A stretch of DNA of 64,000 bases. Source: Oceanispirochaeta sp963676905 (GTDB taxonomy: Bacteria > Spirochaetota > Spirochaetia > DSM-2461). Of the stretch, positions 59,197-64,000 are shown piece by piece (the stretch's first letter is position 1; each line of letters opens with the position of its first letter). Under the pieces are notes generated by a model that was not told where the DNA came from, searched no databases, and was given only the letters and a program-made list of their open reading frames with translations. The position numbers and the translations under genes are program-made. Where the stretch lies: assembly GCA_963676905.2 (NCBI GenBank), contig CAXXVE010000001.1, positions 558,001 to 622,000 of the forward strand. The letters are read 5' to 3'.

Positions 59197-60111
59197 TCAG
59201 CCAATATAGTGTATTCCCTGACGGCTTCCCCTTCTTCGAAGCTCACTTTCTACAAGATTGTAGACTGCAGACTTGTTCAGGAAGGCTCCAGGCAGTTTGT
59301 GCCGCAGTTTCGGAGTATCCGTTGTCATCCTCATTACAATGGTCTCAGGGGATATTCTCTCCAGAGCATCAGCCACATAAAGAACATGCCTCCGGCTGTC
59401 GGGGAAGGAGAGTTCACCTGCCCTGTACTCCTGATAGAGGGGAGAGCCTGAAGGGATGTGAAGGTTATGGAATTTGACGGCCTCCGGTTTCAGGGAGGAC
59501 AGATAATCGATGCTCTCCATAATCTCGGAGCGGTCCTCTCCGGGCAGACCGAATATCATATGCACCGCGATTTTGACTCCGGCATTTCTGAGAAGGTAGT
59601 AGGCTTTCTCAAAACAGGCTCTGTCATGGCCCCGGTTGATCCGCTCAAGGGTACAGTCGTGGGCCGTCTGGAGCCCCAGCTCCACCCAGACATCAAAATC
59701 ATCCCTTCTATAGGATCCCAGCAGGGCGGCGATCTCTTCATCCACACAGTCCGGCCTGGTGGAAACCACAAGTTCAACAAAATTACCGAGGGCCAGGCCC
59801 CTGTCATAGGTTTCCTTCAGTTTAGCCGGAACTCCCCAGGTACTGGAGTAGGCCTGAAAGTAGAGAATATATTTATGGGCGTCATAACGTTTCTTAAGGG
59901 GGGCGATGGAGGCACGGATCTGATCCTCGAGGCTTATGGCAGACTCACCCAGGTAGACCGACCGTACTCCGAAGACATCGCAGAAGGTGCAGCCGGGATT
60001 AAAACGGTCTTCACCGCGGTTAGGGCATGAAAAACCGCCGTCCACACCGACCCGATAGACCGTCTCGCCGTATTTATCTTTCAGATACTGACTGTATTTT
60101 CTGTACAACAC
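59197..60111 (-). CDS. radical SAM protein, TIGR01212 (YhcC/YtqA) family
   Basis: The 304-residue protein has the cluster-binding cysteines in SCPNRGEDRFNPGCTFCD, a longer spacing than the plain CX3CX2C but usual for TIGR01212. Later motifs VELGLQTAHDCTLERINRGHD, HMIFGLPGEDRSEIMES and VKFHNLHIPSGSPLY also match. The function of the family is not settled. The start is ATG 60111 by frame. Confidence 0.9.
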   Translation of the reverse strand: MLYRKYSQYLKDKYGETVYRVGVDGGFSCPNRGEDRFNPGCTFCDVFGVRSVYLGESAISLEDQIRASIAPLKKRYDAHKYILYFQAYSSTWGVPAKLKETYDRGLALGNFVELVVSTRPDCVDEEIAALLGSYRRDDFDVWVELGLQTAHDCTLERINRGHDRACFEKAYYLLRNAGVKIAVHMIFGLPGEDRSEIMESIDYLSSLKPEAVKFHNLHIPSGSPLYQEYRAGELSFPDSRRHVLYVADALERISPETIVMRMTTDTPKLRHKLPGAFLNKSAVYNLVESELRRRGSRQGIHYIG

Positions 60112-60190
60112 GGCCTATTATCCCCTTTCCTGTACTCTGTTGGCAATACCGGAGTTGACAACCCTTCTGCACTTGCCTACATTCATACTC

Positions 60191-61411
60191 ATGATCCGAA
60201 AAACCCTGATTCCCCTTATTATATTGACAGCTGCTCTTGCAGTCAGTTCCTGCTCCAAAACAGAGAGGAATTTTTCAGTCTACTCCGACAAGGCCGTTGT
60301 GGCAGAACTTGTAAATCTGTTCAACCAGACCCAGTCGGATTACCAGGCGACCTTTGTCTATAGCGAATCGGCGCCTCCGGAGAAAAGAAATCCGGGAAAC
60401 TACGACGTGGTCATAGCCAACGGGCTTCACAGCACAGAATACAAGGCCCGCTTCACAAGCCTCAACAGTCTGAGAAGCGAAAAATATGTACAGGATATGT
60501 ATCCCGAACTGAAACAGGCCGCCATTCTGGACACAACCCTGACCCTTATTCCCCTGTCACTGAGCCTGCCTGTGGTAATTTCTGCAGATGAGATTGAAAC
60601 AGGAAAGTATATTTCATGGGATGAGATGAGCGAGCTTGCGGGAGAGTTCAACAGGGAGAGAGAGGACAGCCTTACAAATGCGGGCTTCTCACCTCTCTGG
60701 TCCGAGTCATTTATTACAGCCTACTACAACAGCCAGACCCTTTCGTATACCAGAGAGGTGGATGAGAACAATTTCCGCGGGTTTATAGAGATTTCTGAAA
60801 GAATTAAGAACTGGGTCATTGAGACCAACGGCAGTCTGGAGCGGAGCCTTGCCTTCAGCAACAAGTACCGTTACATCCCCGACTACAGACTCATTGAGAA
60901 CGGCCGAATCGCCTTCAGTGTAATGCCTCTGGAGGAGTGGGCCCTACTGCCCGATGTGATAACAAGAGAGCTCCACGCCCGTCTTCTTAATTTTGAGAAA
61001 GGACTGGAGACAACAAGGATTCTCTCTGCCGCAATCCCCTCAGCAGCTGCAAACCAGGAAGCAGCCCTCTACTTTGTAAGATGGCTGCTCCAGGACTCCA
61101 CATGGGACTCGTATCTTACTCTGATCAGCCGCAACAGGGATGAGAGTTTCGGTTTTCTCGGGGGCATCTCGGCATCGGCGGACCTGAACTATGACCTTCT
61201 TGTAAAGTACTATCCCTGGATGCAGTCCCATGTTCCAAGAAGGGGTGAGTTTGCCCCCCTGACAGAGATCGGGGCTCAGTGGCCTCTGGCCTGGGACAGG
61301 CTCTTCCTCCCCTATATCCTTGAGATTCTGAGGAACCCCAATTCAAGCCGTGATTTTACAAGAGACTACAGAAACTGGCAGCTTCTCCATCCGGATCCAT
61401 GGAAAATGTGA
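60191..61411 (+). CDS. solute-binding lipoprotein (family 1-like)
   Basis: The 406-residue protein from ATG 60191 has a lipoprotein signal (MIRKTLIPLIILTAALAVSSC, lipobox SSC). The rest fits an extracellular solute-binding protein: VYSDKAVVAELVNLFNQ, YDVVIANGLHSTEYK, FVRWLLQDSTWDSYL. The MalK-type ATPase follows after 72 bases, but it has its own promoter, and no permease is present. So the ligand is unknown. Confidence 0.7.
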   Translation: MIRKTLIPLIILTAALAVSSCSKTERNFSVYSDKAVVAELVNLFNQTQSDYQATFVYSESAPPEKRNPGNYDVVIANGLHSTEYKARFTSLNSLRSEKYVQDMYPELKQAAILDTTLTLIPLSLSLPVVISADEIETGKYISWDEMSELAGEFNREREDSLTNAGFSPLWSESFITAYYNSQTLSYTREVDENNFRGFIEISERIKNWVIETNGSLERSLAFSNKYRYIPDYRLIENGRIAFSVMPLEEWALLPDVITRELHARLLNFEKGLETTRILSAAIPSAAANQEAALYFVRWLLQDSTWDSYLTLISRNRDESFGFLGGISASADLNYDLLVKYYPWMQSHVPRRGEFAPLTEIGAQWPLAWDRLFLPYILEILRNPNSSRDFTRDYRNWQLLHPDPWKM

Positions 61412-61421
61412 ATTTTAAAAT

Positions 61422-61450
61422 TTGACATAAAAACAAAACCATAATAAGAT
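61422..61450 (+). promoter_or_regulatory. promoter of the MalK-type ATPase gene
   Basis: A perfect TTGACA (61422-61427) and TAAGAT (61445-61450) are spaced by 17 bases. The gene has a GGAGG site six bases before its ATG. Confidence 0.75.
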
Positions 61451-61483
61451 TCCCGTAATAAAATAAACCCATGGAGGTATTCT

Positions 61484-62587
61484 ATGGCCGAAGTAATCTT
61501 GAAAGATATCACCAAAATTTATGATGGTGGTGTAAAAGCAGTGGATAAGGCCAATATCCACATCAAAGACCAGGAATTTGTAGTACTGGTTGGACCTTCC
61601 GGTTGTGGTAAGTCCACAACACTGAGAATGGTTGCCGGTCTTGAAGACATCAGCGATGGTGAACTTCTGATCGACGGAAAGAGAATGAATGAAGAGGCTC
61701 CCAAAGACAGGGACATCGCGATGGTTTTCCAGAACTACGCCCTCTACCCCCACATGTCTGTTTATGACAACATGGCATTCGGACTCAAAATCAGAAAATA
61801 TCCCAAGGCTGACATCGACACACGTGTTAAAGAAGCAGCTCAGATCCTGGATATTGAAGAACTTCTTGAAAGAAAGCCCAAGGCTCTCTCCGGTGGACAG
61901 AGACAGCGTGTTGCTGTTGGACGTGCCATCGTTCGTAAGCCCAAGGTATTCCTCTTCGACGAGCCCCTTTCAAACCTTGACGCCAAACTGAGAGTTCAGA
62001 TGAGAGCCGAAATCGGCGCTCTCCACTCCAGACTGTCTGCCACAATGATCTATGTAACACATGACCAGATCGAAGCCATGACAATGGGTGATAAGATTGT
62101 TGTTATGAAGGGCGGAATCATCCAGCAGATCGGATCTCCCCTGAAACTCTACAACGAGCCCATCAACAGATTTGTTGCAGGCTTCATCGGTTCACCACCC
62201 ATGAACGTAGCTGTTGCCAAGGTAACAGAAGAGGGCGGAAACATCGTCATCACCGAAGAAGGTATGAAAGTTGTCATTACTGATGACAGAAAAGAGACTC
62301 TGAAAGCCTATGTTGGAAAAGAGCTTCTTGTTGGTATCAGACCCGAGGACCTGGACTTCACAACAACACCCGTAGACAACAACATGTCTGCAAAGGTTGT
62401 TGTAATCGAGCCCCTTGGTGCTGAAACAATGCTTCACATCAGTACAGGATCTCACACTTTTACAACAAAGAACGAGCCCACCATTGCAGTTAAAGTAGGC
62501 GACACAGTCAACTTTACTCCCAGACTGGAAAAGCTCCACTTCTTCGATCTTGAAACAGAAAGATCACTTTTCTTCACTGAAGACTGA
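61484..62587 (+). CDS. sugar ABC transporter ATPase, MalK/UgpC/MsmX type
   Basis: The 367-residue ATPase has Walker A GPSGCGKSTTLRM, the signature LSGGQRQRVAVGRA, Walker B FLFDEPLSNLDAKLR, THDQIEAMTM, and a C-terminal TOBE region (about 240-360). This type drives several sugar importers. Alone in the window, with its own strong promoter and terminator, it is probably a shared ATPase serving several permeases, as MsmX does in Bacillus. Confidence 0.92.
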   Translation: MAEVILKDITKIYDGGVKAVDKANIHIKDQEFVVLVGPSGCGKSTTLRMVAGLEDISDGELLIDGKRMNEEAPKDRDIAMVFQNYALYPHMSVYDNMAFGLKIRKYPKADIDTRVKEAAQILDIEELLERKPKALSGGQRQRVAVGRAIVRKPKVFLFDEPLSNLDAKLRVQMRAEIGALHSRLSATMIYVTHDQIEAMTMGDKIVVMKGGIIQQIGSPLKLYNEPINRFVAGFIGSPPMNVAVAKVTEEGGNIVITEEGMKVVITDDRKETLKAYVGKELLVGIRPEDLDFTTTPVDNNMSAKVVVIEPLGAETMLHISTGSHTFTTKNEPTIAVKVGDTVNFTPRLEKLHFFDLETERSLFFTED

Positions 62588-62611
62588 TTTTAGACTGATC
62601 CGTTAATAATG

Positions 62612-62641
62612 ACCGCCTCCTGAGTGAGGCGGTTTTTTTTT
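62612..62641 (+). terminator. intrinsic terminator after the MalK-type gene
   Basis: ACCGCCTC (62612-62619) and GAGGCGGT (62626-62633) form a perfect 8-bp stem with a 6-base loop, followed by a run of eight T. Confidence 0.9.
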
Positions 62642-62674
62642 GCAATTTAAAGAGTCTTTCATATAATTTCTGAT

Positions 62675-63946
62675 ATGAGACAGGTTTTATATACTACAAT
62701 TTTTATATTGCTCCTTGCCCCGGTCCTGAATGCACAGGAATCATCTTCCCGGTCTCCCTCTCCTGGAGAGGCTGACAGCGGTGTAACCATATCCTCCATC
62801 CGGTTCTCCGGACTCAAACGGACAAAGGAAAAGACGGCCCTCCGCATTATCCGCCCTGTTGAACCGGGAAGTCCCTTCAACGCCGAAACCGAAGAGCTTC
62901 TGATACAGAAACTCAGGGAAACCGGTATATTCAATCCCGAGATCACCATAGAGACCTCTGTAAAAGAGGGCCTGGCGGACATAGAAATATTCGTCAGGGA
63001 CAGATGGACCCTCATCCCCGTTCCAATCTTCTCCATTGATCAGACAGGAGACTGGCGTGCGGGAATCCTCGGGATCGAAAGCAATCTTCTGGGCTGGAAT
63101 AAAACTGTGGGGCTGGGGTTCTTCTTCGGCTCCAAAGGCTGGTCCTTCCTGAACTTCTACAGCGACAGCAGCTTCTTCGGATCGGATCTTGAGTTTACAT
63201 CATCCATTAACCTCGGCCTGAACGAAACGGTTGATGAAGACAGCGATGAAAACCTTCTGAGAACCTATGAGAGTGATGAGATAAGATTCGGCCTGCTTCT
63301 CTCCTACCCGCTTACCGAAGGCCTCTCAGTTTCGGCTGGATGGGGCTATGACCGCTCGACAACACGAAACAGCCCTGTTCCCGACCTCAACAGCACAGGA
63401 CTGGCCGCCGGCATTGAGTGGGAGGAGATCTACTACGATATTCCCTATGAGTATGGCCTGAGCGCCCGGGCGGGATACGGATGGAATCTGGGGCTTGGGG
63501 AGACAGAGAACTACCAGAGAGTAACCTCCCGGATAAGCTGGGGACTCAAACCCTTCGGCCGGCAGCTTCTTCAGCTCAGGGCCGATGCGGGATGGATAGA
63601 CAGGGCTCCTGTACAGAATCAATTCCGCCTGGGGGGAAGACCCGGCACTCTGACCCTTCCCATGGGAAAGATCGGAGCTGAAGATTATGCCTCTGCCTCC
63701 CTCATATGGAACACTCCCCTCTGGTCCTTCCGTGGCGGAACCCTGTCGGCAAGAGCCTTCTATGAGGGTGGGTATTACAGCTCGGACCTCATCGATCCGG
63801 TCCTCTTTCACGGTCAGGGAGCGGGGCTGGAACTCTATATAAACAATCTTGCGATTCCCGCCATTCAGATGAATATAGCCTGGAACCTGGAAACCGGGGT
63901 CTATCAGTTTTCAGCGGGTGTCGGAATGGGTGGCAATCCGGATTAA
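62675..63946 (+). CDS. Omp85/BamA-like outer-membrane protein with one POTRA domain
   Basis: The 423-residue protein has a signal peptide (about 1-20, VLNAQ). One POTRA-like domain follows (about 38-112: ISSIRFSGLKRTKEKTALRIIR, KLRETGIFNPEITIET), then a C-terminal beta-barrel region of alternating aromatic strands (VGLGFFFGSKGWSFLNFY, SVSAGWGYDRST, LQLRADAGWIDRA). Full BamA has five POTRA domains, so this is a short member of the family. Its partners are not in the window. Confidence 0.72.
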   Translation: MRQVLYTTIFILLLAPVLNAQESSSRSPSPGEADSGVTISSIRFSGLKRTKEKTALRIIRPVEPGSPFNAETEELLIQKLRETGIFNPEITIETSVKEGLADIEIFVRDRWTLIPVPIFSIDQTGDWRAGILGIESNLLGWNKTVGLGFFFGSKGWSFLNFYSDSSFFGSDLEFTSSINLGLNETVDEDSDENLLRTYESDEIRFGLLLSYPLTEGLSVSAGWGYDRSTTRNSPVPDLNSTGLAAGIEWEEIYYDIPYEYGLSARAGYGWNLGLGETENYQRVTSRISWGLKPFGRQLLQLRADAGWIDRAPVQNQFRLGGRPGTLTLPMGKIGAEDYASASLIWNTPLWSFRGGTLSARAFYEGGYYSSDLIDPVLFHGQGAGLELYINNLAIPAIQMNIAWNLETGVYQFSAGVGMGGNPD

Positions 63947-64000
63947 TCAAAACAATCCAGACTTATTGCACTATAAGCAATATCCCTTTCCGAATTTACC

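Noticed and set aside
1..64000. CRISPR arrays, tRNA or rRNA genes, insertion sequences, prophage genes
   Set aside because: I saw no regularly spaced repeats, no cloverleaf with conserved T-loop, no transposase or phage motif. A tool search could still find a weak tRNA-like element.

Overview
The window looks like a stretch of chromosome from a free-living, anaerobic, fermenting spirochaete (Spirochaetales-like). The evidence is a DUF5312-type protein, many two-component and chemotaxis genes, lipoboxes and signal peptides of spirochaete style, a BMP-type nucleoside transporter, FecR-like and LPP20-like envelope proteins, a trimeric [FeFe] hydrogenase under a Rex site, and a fumarate-reductase-like flavoprotein. 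No rRNA, tRNA, CRISPR array, insertion sequence or phage gene was seen. The taxonomic call is inference from gene content; coding density and codon use look uniform, with no clear sign of recent transfer.

Layout. 1-5.6 kb: a truncated DAHP synthase behind a lytic transglycosylase lipoprotein, an aldo/keto reductase, a lone receiver coupled to an orphan solute-binding protein, a FliL-like lipoprotein and a phosphoribosyltransferase. 5.7-10.5 kb: a 1430-residue 2-hydroxyacyl-CoA-dehydratase-activase-like protein coupled to a ribbon-helix-helix regulator with a perfect 27-bp inverted repeat at its promoter. 10.5-13.1 kb: a small basic protein and a chemoreceptor with CZB and hemerythrin domains. 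13.4-18.9 kb: a fumarate-respiration-like island with two flavoproteins around a DcuS/DcuR-type two-component pair. 18.9-21.2 kb: a uracil permease behind an attenuated leader, divergent from thrH. 21.2-24.9 kb: a phosphorelay pair. 25-34.4 kb: small redox proteins (thioredoxin, glutaredoxin, ferredoxin-thioredoxin-reductase-like), DUF4230-like proteins, a thioesterase, and a TetR gene with a barrel-like protein. 34.4-37.6 kb: a DsbD/CcdA-like thiol-redox membrane protein and a sensor kinase.

37.7-51.2 kb holds the most interesting content. The NADH/ferredoxin-type [FeFe] hydrogenase operon (hydC, a lone GHKL ATPase, a 2Fe-2S protein, hydB, hydA) is followed by divergent rex, a complete BMP/NupOPQ-type nucleoside ABC transporter, a nucleobase deaminase, and a CBS-ATPase / DRTGG / PHP trio. 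I recall the trio and the lone ATPase as recurring neighbours of [FeFe] hydrogenases in other anaerobes, and they may form an undescribed signalling or maturation module. Two different palindromes sit between hydC and rex: a perfect Rex box and a TTAGGT-type palindrome resembling DtxR-family operators.

51.2-64 kb: an LPP20-like lipoprotein, two tandem FecR-domain paralogues, the ychF / small Cys protein / DUF5312 operon, a short queG, a TIGR01212-type radical SAM protein, a solute-binding lipoprotein, a MalK-type ATPase and a one-POTRA Omp85-like protein.
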